Counted from the first letter of the stretch, positions 25,909 to 34,537 are shown. The stretch: DNA of 64,000 nt from Phyllobacterium brassicacearum (GCF_003010955.1 NZ_PGGO01000007.1:186001-250000); one strand, 5' to 3'. Numbers and translations: made by a program. Notes: generated by a model from the letters alone, not told the origin.

Positions 25909-26976
25909 ATGGCCTCGGTCTCCATCAGGGACGTCACCAAGACTTACGGCAATGTCAACGTCATGCATGGCGTTTCGGTCGATATCGAAGACGGCGAGTT
26001 CGTTATTCTGGTCGGCCCGTCCGGCTGCGGAAAATCGACGCTGCTGCGCATGATTGCGGGTCTTGAAGAAATCACCGGCGGTGAGATCGCCATCGGCAGC
26101 CGCGTGGTCAACGACCTGCCGGCGAAAGAGCGCGACATCGCCATGGTGTTCCAGAACTATGCGCTCTATCCGCATATGACCGTCGCGGACAATATGGGCT
26201 TCGCGCTCATGCTGAAGAACGCGCCGAAGCAGGAGAAGGAAAGCCGGGTCGGGCGTGCTGCAGAGATCCTTGGTCTGGAAAAGCTTCTGGACCGGTTTCC
26301 GCGCCAGCTATCGGGCGGTCAGCGCCAGCGCGTCGCCATGGGCCGCGCCATCGTACGCGACCCGCAGGTCTTCCTGTTCGACGAGCCATTGTCCAACCTC
26401 GATGCGAAGCTGCGCGTGCAAATGCGCAGCGAGATCAAGGGGCTGCACCAGCGTCTCGGCACGACGATTGTCTATGTGACCCATGACCAGATCGAAGCGA
26501 TGACCATGGCGGACAAGATCGTCGTCATGAAGGACGGCCTCGTCGAACAGATCGGCACGCCGCTCGATCTCTACGACTATCCGGCCAATCTGTTTGTTGC
26601 GGGTTTCATCGGCTCGCCTGCCATGAACTTCATCAAGGGCAAAGTCGAGAATGGCGCATTCGTTACCCCGGACGGTGTCAAGTTGCCGTTGCCCAGTGGC
26701 CTGGGTTCGACCGCCGAGGCAACCTATGGCATTCGTCCGGAACATATCAGGATGGCGGAAAGTGGAATCCCGGTAAAAGTCGATGTGGTCGAGCCGACCG
26801 GCTCAGAGATCATGGTGGTGGGCAAGATCGGCGCCCAGGAGATTTCCTGTCTCTTCCGCGACCGTCTTTCGATCAAGCCGGGCGACACAATTCACGTTGC
26901 GATCGATCCGGCGACCAGCCATCTGTTTGACATGGCAAGCGGCGCACGTATTGGCAGCAGGCCGCTGCCGAACTAA
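25909..26976 (+). CDS. ABC sugar transporter ATP-binding protein (UgpC/MsmK type)
   Basis: A 355-residue ATPase with Walker A GPSGCGKST (near residue 38), signature LSGGQRQRV, Walker B VFLFDEP, the H-loop THDQ and a C-terminal TOBE/MalK-like regulatory domain (residues about 240-355). It energises the two permeases upstream. It is the last gene of the locus; an IS end remnant begins 11 bases after its stop. Confidence 0.93.
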   Translation: MASVSIRDVTKTYGNVNVMHGVSVDIEDGEFVILVGPSGCGKSTLLRMIAGLEEITGGEIAIGSRVVNDLPAKERDIAMVFQNYALYPHMTVADNMGFALMLKNAPKQEKESRVGRAAEILGLEKLLDRFPRQLSGGQRQRVAMGRAIVRDPQVFLFDEPLSNLDAKLRVQMRSEIKGLHQRLGTTIVYVTHDQIEAMTMADKIVVMKDGLVEQIGTPLDLYDYPANLFVAGFIGSPAMNFIKGKVENGAFVTPDGVKLPLPSGLGSTAEATYGIRPEHIRMAESGIPVKVDVVEPTGSEIMVVGKIGAQEISCLFRDRLSIKPGDTIHVAIDPATSHLFDMASGARIGSRPLPN

Positions 26977-26987
26977 AGCCTGTTGAG

Positions 26988-27026
26988 ATTCATCGAGAGT
27001 TTATCACGGCGGCGGCGAGATGGATG
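26988..27026. repeat. 39-bp IS end remnant
   Basis: These 39 bases are identical to 27724-27762, the 3' end of the transposase gene and terminal region of the IS element downstream. The match stops abruptly on both sides. It is therefore a left-over terminus of a second copy of the same element, in the same orientation, and it brackets the deaminase gene with the intact end at 27724. Confidence 0.85.
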
Positions 27027-27195
27027 TGCGTCCCAATCGGCTTCTGTGTCGATCGAAAGCAACCTCTGTGCCACGTTGCGCAGCCATGAATTTAATGCCC
27101 GTGACTAGACAACACCCAAGCGCTCCGAAAATATAGAATCCAGGCGAAGGGCCTTTACGCTTGCAGTTTCGAATGCGCACCCCAAGGAGGCGGCC

Positions 27196-27666
27196 ATGAG
27201 GAGCGATACCGAATATCTACGTCTCGCCGTGGAGATCGCCACCGAGAGCCGGGCCAGTGACAATCATCCCTTCGGGGCGCTCCTGGTCGGGCCGGAGGGC
27301 GACGTGCTCCTTTCGTCGGGCAACACCTACGCGCGCGATCGCGGCGTTGGCCACGCAGAGGCAAACGTGGCCCGCGCGGCCGCGCAGCAATACGACCCGA
27401 CCTTTCTCGAGCGATGCACGCTGGTGACCTCGGTCGAGCCGTGCTGCATGTGCGCCGGGGCCTGTTACTGGGCTGGCATCGGCACCGTGGTCTACGGACT
27501 CAGCGAAAGGCGGCTGGCCGAGCTGACCGGAGACAACCCGGAGAATCTGACCCTCGATCTGAGCTGTCACCAGGTGTTCGCCGCCGGACGGCGCCATGTA
27601 GCGATCCGTGGCCCATTCCCTGAACTCGAAGAAGAGATCGTAAACGACCACCAGGATTTCTGGTGA
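27196..27666 (+). CDS. Nucleoside/base deaminase, guanine or cytosine deaminase-like
   Basis: A 156-residue zinc deaminase with H53-A-E55 and P82-C83-C-M-C86. Length and the YWAGIGTVVYGLSERRL and C-terminal EEEIVNDHQDFW segments fit the short guanine/tRNA-type deaminase family; a terminal bulky aromatic residue is typical of bacterial guanine deaminases of this type. AAGGAGG lies 7 bases before the ATG. It sits alone between an IS end remnant and a damaged IS, which suggests acquisition or mobilisation with the element. Confidence 0.75.
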   Translation: MRSDTEYLRLAVEIATESRASDNHPFGALLVGPEGDVLLSSGNTYARDRGVGHAEANVARAAAQQYDPTFLERCTLVTSVEPCCMCAGACYWAGIGTVVYGLSERRLAELTGDNPENLTLDLSCHQVFAAGRRHVAIRGPFPELEEEIVNDHQDFW

Positions 27667-27723
27667 CAGAACACATGATGAGGGGACTGATGTCGATGAA
27701 GAGTCCGTAGCCTCTGCGGCGCC

Positions 27724-28400
27724 ATTCATCGAGAGTTTATCACGGCGGCGGCGAGATGGATGATGGCGTTGAAGCTCTGGTCGGTTTTGTCGGCGCGCAT
27801 TGCGATGCGCTTGAAATCCTTGAGTTTGCAGAAGAAGTTCTCGATCAGATGACGCCATTTGTAGAGTTCTGTGTCGAGCGGCAGGGGCGAGGCGCGCCTG
27901 GGGTGCTGCGAGATGACGATCTTGGCGCCGTGTTCGTTCAAATCGGCGATGATGCTATTGCTGTCGAAGGCCTTGTCGGCGATCAGGCCGCCGAAGGAGA
28001 GGCCGTCGATGAGCGGCGGGACGCCCACCGTATCAAAACGGTGGCCGGGCCGGAGAACAAAGCGCACGAGATTGCCGAGCGCGTCGGTGAGAGCGAGGAT
28101 CTTGGTCGTCATGCCGCCCTTGGAGCGGCCTATGGCCTGGCTCTGAGTCCCTCTTTTGCGCCCTGGCCGTGGCGGTGGACCTTGACGATGGTGGCGTCGA
28201 CCATGGCGTACTCCATGTCCGGCTGGTCGGAGCAGGCGTCGAAAAGCCGAACGAAAACATCGGCTTTGACCCAATCGCGGTGTCGCTTGAAGACGCTGTT
28301 CCAGTTCCCGAAGAATGTCGGCAGGTCACGCCACGGACTTCCGCTGTTGGCGATTTTTCGGGGAAGGGCCGAGATCATCAGATCAAAATGGCTAACATGA
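27724..28400 (-). mobile_element. IS5-family (IS427 group-like) element, incomplete
   Basis: One end is defined by the 39-bp sequence repeated at 26988. The element carries a two-frame DDE transposase read leftward. I found no matching inverted copy of the end sequence on the right side up to 28.8 kb, and the transposase N-terminus is not recognisable beyond about 28390. The element is therefore probably truncated at its transposase 5' end; the right boundary given is approximate. Confidence 0.7.
27726..28397 (-). pseudogene. IS5/IS427-type transposase, frameshifted and N-terminally damaged
   Basis: The first frame (to about 28130) reads GSPWRDLPTFFGNWNSVF and AMVDATIVKVHRHG, with the first catalytic Asp. 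The second frame (from about 28190 to the stop at 27726) reads SQAIGRSKGGMTTKI, LIADKAFDSN (second Asp) and RHLIENFFCKLK, the R-3-E-6-K motif of IS4/IS5 transposases. The frames join at a CAAAAG sequence by a -1 shift, which could be programmed frameshifting as in IS427 relatives or a mutation. The usual N-terminal helix-turn-helix is missing or unrecognisable. Confidence 0.75.
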
Positions 28401-28793
28401 ATTAACCCGTCGATCTTGCCGTCGGAAAGGCCAGCGAGCGGCGCTGGGGCATGAATGCAGCTGAAATTGTCAACGGACGCTATTCGTTCTTTGATGTTGG
28501 CGATTACGCCTGCTTTTCTTGGCAGCGGACAGAATTCGAGCGTGCACACGCCAGCATGCGATTGAGCACGATGCAAAGCGGTGGCGGTGGTAAAGGGGGT
28601 CACGGTGCTGCTGGGTCATGCCGGATTATCCGCCCCCCATAAATTCTCGGTTAAGTTTACAGCGCCCTTTGTATGTAAGTAATTTACGGTTTATTACTTC
28701 ATTTATTCGAATTGTAGGTATCGCAAAGTATACCCTGCCGCAAACCGCTGCGCCGCTTTGCGCCATTCCGGAGCGGGCGGACTTAGCGAAGCG
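28401..28793. other. Non-coding gap between the IS and cpaA
   Basis: About 390 bases with no recognisable gene. Short open frames on both strands lack ribosome sites and family motifs. The composition changes to A/T-rich near 28.65-28.73 kb. This may be debris left by the truncation of the IS. Confidence 0.4.
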
Positions 28794-29315
28794 TCAGTTC
28801 CTGCCGAGGGGCAAGGCCAGGGTGAGGAGCGCCGCGAAGACTATGAGGACGCCATAGGGTACCTTGCGGCTCGCCCGGATTTCCTCGATGCGCATGAAAA
28901 AGGCGAGATGCGCGAAGGGCAGCGGCACCGGCAGCCGCAGCATCAGCAGTGTCGCGACGCCGAGGACGAGGAGGAAGAACGAAAACGGCAGCATGCCGTG
29001 CCAGCCGATGAAAAGGCCGATCGGCAGGAAGAGCTTGGCGTCGCCGGCGCCGAACAGCCGGAAAGCCCAGAGCACGACGCCGAGCACGAACATCAGCAGG
29101 CCGGCCCCAGCGTCGCCGCCGATCCCGGTAGAGGAAAGCAGCGCGGCGCCGGCATCCCCGGAGCCAAGCATCACGGCCACCGCGCGCAGCGCATAGAGGG
29201 TCACGAGCGCGAGGACGAGCGTGTTGGGGATCTTCCACGTGCTGAAATCTGTCCAGGCAGCATAGAGAAGAAGCAATACTGAGATCCATGTAATAAGATT
29301 GACAATTTGTATCAT
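28794..29315 (-). CDS. cpaA: Tad prepilin peptidase (CpaA/TadV)
   Basis: A 173-residue inner-membrane aspartic protease that removes the leader of the Flp pilin and of TadE/TadF-like pseudopilins. The two catalytic aspartates are in AAWTDFSTWKIPN (D23) and FGAGDAKL (D92). About five to six helices are seen. I start at ATG 29315 because GGAGAAAAGG lies directly upstream; longer versions run into the intergenic repeats. It is divergent from flp and the rest of the Tad operon. Confidence 0.9.
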   Translation of the reverse strand: MIQIVNLITWISVLLLLYAAWTDFSTWKIPNTLVLALVTLYALRAVAVMLGSGDAGAALLSSTGIGGDAGAGLLMFVLGVVLWAFRLFGAGDAKLFLPIGLFIGWHGMLPFSFFLLVLGVATLLMLRLPVPLPFAHLAFFMRIEEIRASRKVPYGVLIVFAALLTLALPLGRN

Positions 29316-29352
29316 GATTTGCCTTTTCTCCATGCCACGACTTATCGCATTT

Positions 29353-29518
29353 AAGGACAAGTACCGCCTAAGCATTAAGGACAAGTACCGCCTACGTCTT
29401 TAGGCGAGGATAAACTGATGATTGCCGATTTTTAACCCGATACATGAGGACAAGTACCGCCTACGTCTTTAGGCGAGGATAAACTGATGATTACCGATTT
29501 TTTTTGACCCGATACATG
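29353..29518. repeat. Tandem repeats with hairpins in the cpaA-flp intergenic region
   Basis: Two adjacent near-identical units, 29378-29446 (69 bp) and 29447-29518 (72 bp), differ mainly in the length of a T-run. An 18-bp partial third copy of the AAGGACAAGTACCGCCTA start lies at 29353-29370. Each full unit holds an inverted repeat CGCCTA-N6-TAGGCG (29389-29406 and 29458-29475). Their location between divergent pilus genes suggests regulator binding sites or a copy-number-variable element. Confidence 0.85.
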
Positions 29519-29603
29519 AGGAGATGTCACAGTTTTTAGGCTCTTGGTCTTTTACCATAAACTATAGCTGCCGATTCGCGTGCATATCACTAAATATTAC
29601 TAG

Positions 29604-29633
29604 TTGACATAAATCGAATTTACTGTTTATTAA
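29604..29633 (+). promoter_or_regulatory. Candidate sigma-70 promoter of flp
   Basis: A consensus -35 TTGACA at 29604-29609 and TATTAA at 29628-29633 are separated by 18 bp in an A/T-rich stretch, about 85 bases before the flp start. This leaves an untranslated leader of roughly 80 bases. Confidence 0.6.
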
Positions 29634-29719
29634 TGTTTCCAGTCGGAGGGGTGGTCTCGACGACAAGGCAGTGGCCGCGGGAAATGACGGCGCGCCAAAT
29701 AAATTGGGGGTAATTCTCG

Positions 29720-29923
29720 ATGAAAGTACTTGTCAATAGTGTACGCGCTTTCGCGCGGGAAGAAGACGGCGTCGCACTGACTGAATATCTTATTTTGCTT
29801 GGTTTGCTGGTCGGCGGAGTCGTTGCATCAGTTGTCCTGATCGGCGAAGACCTCAACACAGCTTGGGATTCCTGGGCGGATTGGTTCGAAGCTCAAGACC
29901 TTGATGCACCGGCTGCCGTCTGA
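29720..29923 (+). CDS. flp: Flp-type pilin subunit
   Basis: A 67-residue prepilin. A charged leader ends at G17, and the mature protein begins VALTEYLILLGLL, with the conserved Glu22-Tyr23 pair and hydrophobic helix of Flp pilins. CpaA, encoded next door, would cleave after G17. The mature subunit polymerises into the Tad pilus used for surface attachment. A stem-loop follows the gene, which fits a pilin made in excess over the assembly proteins. Confidence 0.93.
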   Translation: MKVLVNSVRAFAREEDGVALTEYLILLGLLVGGVVASVVLIGEDLNTAWDSWADWFEAQDLDAPAAV

Positions 29924-29938
29924 GCAGTGTTTTTGCAT

Positions 29939-29975
29939 CTGAAGAGAGGGGTTTTGTTAATCCCTCTCTTCTAAA
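29939..29975 (+). terminator. Hairpin after flp (attenuator)
   Basis: A perfect 10-bp stem GAAGAGAGGG / CCCTCTCTTC (29941-29950 and 29962-29971) with an 11-base loop. It lacks a downstream T-tract on the plus strand, so partial termination or mRNA protection is more likely than full termination. Confidence 0.65.
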
Positions 29976-30022
29976 TTAGCCATCTTGGATGGAAGTATTC
30001 CACCTAGTATAGAGTAGCGGTG

Positions 30023-31009
30023 ATGCGTTCTTCAACGATTTTCAGTCTCGTTATTGCTTTCGTGCTCGCAGGAGCAGCGGTTTTCGGGATGCGCGAGTAT
30101 CTCGCCGATCAGAAGGCCCGGTTGCTGGCGATGGGCAGCACCAAGACGCAAGAAAAGACATTGATTGTCGCCGCCAAGCCGATGCGTTTCGGCGACCGGG
30201 TGCGCCCCGAAAATCTCAAGGCCATTCCGTGGCCCTCAAACGAAACACCCGCAGGTTCGTTCGCGAGCATCGAGGCGGTGGTCGGCGACGACGCCCAACC
30301 GCGCTATGCCATGGCGGCAATCGATCCGGGCGAGCCGGTGCTTTCCTCGAAAATCACCGGTACCGGCGAGCGCGCCACGCTGTCTGCAGCGCTCGACCAG
30401 GGCATGAAGGCGGTTTCCATCCGCGTCAACGACGTGCTCGGCGTCGCCGGCTTTGTGCGGCCTTCGGATCGCGTCGACGTGCTTCTGACGCGGCTCGTGC
30501 GGGGCCAGGCCGGCAACGACCAAACGTTTGTCGATGTGCTGCTGCAGGGCGTCAAGGTGCTGGCCGTGGACCAGACCGCGGACGAGCGCAAGGACCAGCC
30601 GTCCGTGGTTAAAACCGTGACTTTCGAGGTGACGACCGACGAGGCGCAGCGCCTTACGCTCGGCGCCACTATCGGCACGCTTTCGCTGGCACTTCGCAAC
30701 ATCGCCTCGTCCTCCGTCGAAGAGACCCGGTCGATGACCGTCGCCGACCTCGGGGGCGGCCCGATGGCGACCGCACTTGGCAAAGATTTGGCGAAAAACG
30801 CCGACGACGGGCGGTTCGACATCCTCGAGCGCCTGGTACGAAAGGTTGGGGACGACCTGGGGAAGATGAAGACGCCAGAGAGCGAAAAACAAGTGCAGAT
30901 TGTCGAACGCAAGGTCGAGCCGGTATTGCCGATCGAGCCAAAGTGGACGACGGTGGGCGTCTGGAACAAGACGAAGCGCGAGGAGTACAGGGTCGGCCTG
31001 ATCCAGTGA
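30023..31009 (+). CDS. cpaB: Tad pilus assembly protein CpaB (RcpC)
   Basis: A 328-residue protein with one N-terminal membrane helix (residues 3-23), an SAF domain (about 45-115; AAKPMRFGDRVRPENLK) and the CpaB domain with MKAVSIRVNDVLGVAGFVRPSDRVDVLLT. It is a periplasmic partner of the secretin CpaC. A GTG one codon upstream (30020) is an alternative start. Confidence 0.92.
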   Translation: MRSSTIFSLVIAFVLAGAAVFGMREYLADQKARLLAMGSTKTQEKTLIVAAKPMRFGDRVRPENLKAIPWPSNETPAGSFASIEAVVGDDAQPRYAMAAIDPGEPVLSSKITGTGERATLSAALDQGMKAVSIRVNDVLGVAGFVRPSDRVDVLLTRLVRGQAGNDQTFVDVLLQGVKVLAVDQTADERKDQPSVVKTVTFEVTTDEAQRLTLGATIGTLSLALRNIASSSVEETRSMTVADLGGGPMATALGKDLAKNADDGRFDILERLVRKVGDDLGKMKTPESEKQVQIVERKVEPVLPIEPKWTTVGVWNKTKREEYRVGLIQ

Positions 31010-31060
31010 CATAAATGCGGCCCGCAGGCGCGGCGGCCGAATGAGGGGGCAAAGGCAGGT

Positions 31061-32548
31061 ATGTCGAGGGGTGGCAAGAGGGGAATCTCAAGGTCCAGGA
31101 GCCTTGCGGCACTGGTCGCAGTGTTTTCGGCCTGTATGTCCTGGGGCCCAGGCTTTGTCGGGCGCGCCGACGCACAGGAAAAGTTCGTGACGCTCGGCGG
31201 GTCGGTCCAGCATGTCACGTTGCCTCCAAACGAGACGCTGACGCTCAACACTGGCCAGGCGTTCGGCGATCTCGTCATCGGCAGCGCCGATATGATCGAC
31301 GTGGTGCCGATGTCAGACCGGTCGCTGTTCATCCGCGCCAAGCAGATCGGCGCCACCAACATCTCGGTCTATGACGACAGCAAGAGACTGCTCGGCGTCA
31401 TCGACGTCCGCATCGCCGCCGATTTCCGCGAGGCGGCCTCCGCCATCCGCTCCGGCGCGCCCTCGGCCCGGGTCAGGGTGTTCAACTCCAACGACCGCAT
31501 TCGCCTGACCGGCACCGTACGTGACGCCGTGGAACTGCAGCGGGTGATGGAAATCGCCCAGTCCTATTCCGACCGCCCGGTGCTGAACCAGCTCAGGGTC
31601 AGCGACAGCCAGCAGGTCATGCTGGAGGTCCGTGTCATCGAAGCCTCGCGCCAGACGGGCCGCGACCTCGGGATTGGTTGGTCCGGACGGGGCAACAACG
31701 GCATCGGCAAGGCAACGACCAGCCAGGGCATCGGAGTGGAGGACGGCAGCCTCGTCCGCACACTGCTCGACCCCAAGGGCGCGGCGACGGGTATGCAGCC
31801 CTTCGGCCAACTAATTGCCAAGGTGCTGGAAATCTCGGGCGGCCAAATCGACGTGGTCATCAACGCGCTCGAGCAGAAAGGGGTGGTGCGCCGGCTGGCG
31901 CAGCCGAACCTGATCGCCATGAGTGGCTCGACCGCCAGCTTCCATGCCGGCGGCGAAGTGCCGATCCTGACGACGACCACCAACGGCGCGACCGTCGCCA
32001 CCGAGACAGACTATCGCCCCTTCGGCGTGCGGTTGACCTTCAAGCCGGTGGTCCTCGACGACGGCCTCATCAACCTGGAGATCAAGCCGGAAGTCTCCGA
32101 GATCGATACATCGATCAACGTCAACGGCAATCCGGGCTTCATCTCGCGCGCTGCCAGCACCACAGTGGCGCTGCGCGACGGGCAGAGCTTCGCCATGGCG
32201 GGGCTTTTGCAGTCGATCAACGCCAAGGACATCCAGCAATTGCCGGGCCTCGGGAAGATACCGATTCTCGGCGCGCTGTTCCGCTCGACGAGTTTCCAGA
32301 AAAAGGAATCCGACCTCGTCATCGTCGTCACCCCGCATATCGTGCGACCTTCCTCGCCGGGCGAGGATCTCTACAGTCCGCTCGACCAGACGCGTTCATC
32401 GAACGACGCCGAGCTGTTCGCGCTCGGTATACTGGAAGTGGACAAGGACATGCTGCGACGCTTTCGCAACGGCGAAGGTGTGAAAGGTCCCTATGGCCAT
32501 CGTCTCGATCTGGACCAGGGAGGCCAACTTGCCGTTACAAAACGATAA
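31061..32548 (+). CDS. cpaC: Tad outer-membrane secretin CpaC (RcpA)
   Basis: A 495-residue secretin that forms the outer-membrane pore for the pilus. A signal peptide (residues 1-39, ending ADAQ) is followed by an N-terminal pilus-secretin domain, a BON-like region (VRVFNSNDRIRLTGTVRD) and the C-terminal secretin domain with VPILTTTTNGATVATETDYRPFGVRLTFKPVV and LPGLGKIPILGALFRS. Its last codons overlap the start of the next lipoprotein gene. Confidence 0.94.
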   Translation: MSRGGKRGISRSRSLAALVAVFSACMSWGPGFVGRADAQEKFVTLGGSVQHVTLPPNETLTLNTGQAFGDLVIGSADMIDVVPMSDRSLFIRAKQIGATNISVYDDSKRLLGVIDVRIAADFREAASAIRSGAPSARVRVFNSNDRIRLTGTVRDAVELQRVMEIAQSYSDRPVLNQLRVSDSQQVMLEVRVIEASRQTGRDLGIGWSGRGNNGIGKATTSQGIGVEDGSLVRTLLDPKGAATGMQPFGQLIAKVLEISGGQIDVVINALEQKGVVRRLAQPNLIAMSGSTASFHAGGEVPILTTTTNGATVATETDYRPFGVRLTFKPVVLDDGLINLEIKPEVSEIDTSINVNGNPGFISRAASTTVALRDGQSFAMAGLLQSINAKDIQQLPGLGKIPILGALFRSTSFQKKESDLVIVVTPHIVRPSSPGEDLYSPLDQTRSSNDAELFALGILEVDKDMLRRFRNGEGVKGPYGHRLDLDQGGQLAVTKR

Positions 32549-32837
32549 GCTCGTGCTTCTCGTCCTCGTCGTCGCCAGCCTCGTTTCCGGCTGCGCCGAC
32601 TACATGAACCATCGCGACTCGATCACCTTCGGGCTTGGGAACGCCGTGGAAGCCAACAAGGCCATCCATATACAGGACCCGTTCCCGCCGGAAGCGCAGC
32701 GAACCCAGATCGCCAGCGACGGCAAGGTGATTCGCAGGGTGGTCACCGAGTACCAGAACGGCGGATCAGTTATCGTGCAGCCGGCGCCGGCCATGGCGAC
32801 CAATGGGGCCTCCAATGGGTCGGCCGTCGGCAAGTAA
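32529..32837 (+). CDS. Small lipoprotein in the CpaD position of the Tad operon
   Basis: A 102-residue protein with a lipoprotein signal (lipobox SLVSGC, Cys22). I place the start at TTG 32529, which has GGGAGG 5 bases upstream, overlapping the end of cpaC by 20 bases. The mature part contains YMNHRDSITFGLGNAVEANKAIH followed by DPFPPEAQRT. CpaD proteins are usually about twice this length; this matches the short rhizobial form that I associate with Tad loci. It probably helps to place the CpaC secretin in the outer membrane. Confidence 0.7.
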   Translation: MPLQNDKLVLLVLVVASLVSGCADYMNHRDSITFGLGNAVEANKAIHIQDPFPPEAQRTQIASDGKVIRRVVTEYQNGGSVIVQPAPAMATNGASNGSAVGK

Positions 32838-32923
32838 CTATCGATCGGCATGAACGGCGGCAGCGCCGGAAGTAGAAGACGCACAAAACACGGACGTCAC
32901 GGCGATAGCGCCGCGATGGGGGT

Positions 32924-34537
32924 ATGCCAATGCTGAGCAGGGTTATCAGACGGTTCTGGAATGATCATCATGGCTACGTCATCGCCTTGACGCTCATTGC
33001 CATGCCGCTGCTTCTCGGCTTTTCGCTGCTGGTCATCGATGTAGGCCGCACCGGCAACCTGCATACCGACCTGCAGAGCGCCGTCGATGCGATGGCGCTT
33101 GCCGGAGCCCGCGAGCTCGACGGCCGCGACAATGCGATCGACCGGGCGGACGCCGCAATCGAGAAGATCGCCAACAGTGCGGCTTTTTCCGGCGGCGGGA
33201 CCGGCATGTCGCTCGGCTCGTACATCACGGTGAGCTATGATGCCGGAAACGATGCCGGGAGCACCGTTATTGTCAAATATCTCAAGAGCATACCGGCTCA
33301 GGATGACGACGAAATCGACCTTGATACGATGGAGGCGGAGAACTCCAACGAAGCAGCCTACGCCTGGGTCGTCACCAAGGAACAGGCGATGCAAACGATC
33401 TTCCCGCTTCCAATCGGCTTTACTCGTGACACGGTGAATGTCTCGGCGGATGCCGTGGCGGTCTACCGGGCGAGCGCCTGCGACGTGACGCCGATGTTTA
33501 TCTGCAATCCGTTCGAGCCCGTTGGGAACACAAGCGAAACTGCGAGCGAAGATGCGGCAGAGGCCTTACACACCAATTTTGCGGCCGGCAATCTCTATGG
33601 GGTGCAGATCGAGCTTCACAGCACCGCGGCGTCCAACCCCGGTCCCGGCAATTTCGGATTTTTGCGGACTCCCTTGGGCAATGGGGCGTCCGTGCTGGCG
33701 GAGGCTCTTGCCACCGGCAATCCCGGTACCTGCTATACCCAGGACAGCCTCGATACCGAAACCGGTGCAAAGGCGGGGCCTGTCGAAGACGGCGTGAATA
33801 CGCGCTTTGGCTACTACTCCTCGTCGTTCAATAAAGTGAAGGGCGATTATCGTTATCGCCCAGCGCAAAACGTGCGTTCCGCTCAAACGATAACCGGAAA
33901 TGGCAGCAAGGGATGCGATACGTACGATCCGGTGAAAGTCGGAGACATTGTCGGCGATCCCGCCAAGGCTTTGCCGCTAGGTTACGGAGCAGCCATGACC
34001 TCCCTCGCCGGCGGTAAGATCAGCAGCGGTAACAACTGGCAGTATACGACATACTGGAACGTTGCTCAGGGAACGACCGCTCCCTCAGCAAGCACGATCC
34101 TCAGCAACTACTCCAGTTATCCGCAGCAGGCAGCCGGTACACCATCCCAGCCCTCCGCCTACGACGTCTACCGCTACGAACTCACCAACCCGGCGCTCAT
34201 CAGCCATGCCTCGGCGAACGGCGAGACCGGGACGCCTGCGACAGGCGGCCAGTGCTACAGCGGGCCCGACCTCGCGGACTATACAGCGGCCGAATATGGC
34301 GATCGCCGCGAGATATTCGCGGCCATCGTAAACTGCGGCTACGAACAGTCCGTCGGCCATCTGAACGGCCAAAAGGCCACCCGGGCGGTCGCCTTCGCCC
34401 GGATGTTCCTGACCAAGCCGGCGATCAAAGTTGCCGGCGAGCGATACTTCTCGCTCGAAATGATCGACATAACCGGCAAGGGCGGGCGAGGTACGCTCGA
34501 TGAGTTCCTGCGCGAAGAAGCGGAACTCGTCCGATGA
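32924..34537 (+). CDS. TadG-like pilus assembly protein
   Basis: A 537-residue protein with an N-terminal Tad-like membrane anchor (residues about 12-42, HGYVIALTLIAMPLLLGFSL) and LQSAVDAMALAGARELDG, which is the hallmark of the TadG/Tad_N group. The rest is a large, low-hydrophobicity periplasmic domain rich in Gly, Ser, Thr and Asn with several cysteines. I do not see a von Willebrand metal site. It overlaps the next gene by 4 bases. Confidence 0.8.
   Translation: MPMLSRVIRRFWNDHHGYVIALTLIAMPLLLGFSLLVIDVGRTGNLHTDLQSAVDAMALAGARELDGRDNAIDRADAAIEKIANSAAFSGGGTGMSLGSYITVSYDAGNDAGSTVIVKYLKSIPAQDDDEIDLDTMEAENSNEAAYAWVVTKEQAMQTIFPLPIGFTRDTVNVSADAVAVYRASACDVTPMFICNPFEPVGNTSETASEDAAEALHTNFAAGNLYGVQIELHSTAASNPGPGNFGFLRTPLGNGASVLAEALATGNPGTCYTQDSLDTETGAKAGPVEDGVNTRFGYYSSSFNKVKGDYRYRPAQNVRSAQTITGNGSKGCDTYDPVKVGDIVGDPAKALPLGYGAAMTSLAGGKISSGNNWQYTTYWNVAQGTTAPSASTILSNYSSYPQQAAGTPSQPSAYDVYRYELTNPALISHASANGETGTPATGGQCYSGPDLADYTAAEYGDRREIFAAIVNCGYEQSVGHLNGQKATRAVAFARMFLTKPAIKVAGERYFSLEMIDITGKGGRGTLDEFLREEAELVR

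Noticed and set aside
28401-28642. Small plus- and minus-strand frames after the IS
   Set aside because: No ribosome sites, no family resemblance and unusual composition; treated as IS debris.
29353-29518. CRISPR array in the cpaA-flp region
   Set aside because: The units are contiguous 69/72-bp tandem repeats with no variable spacers, and no cas genes are present.
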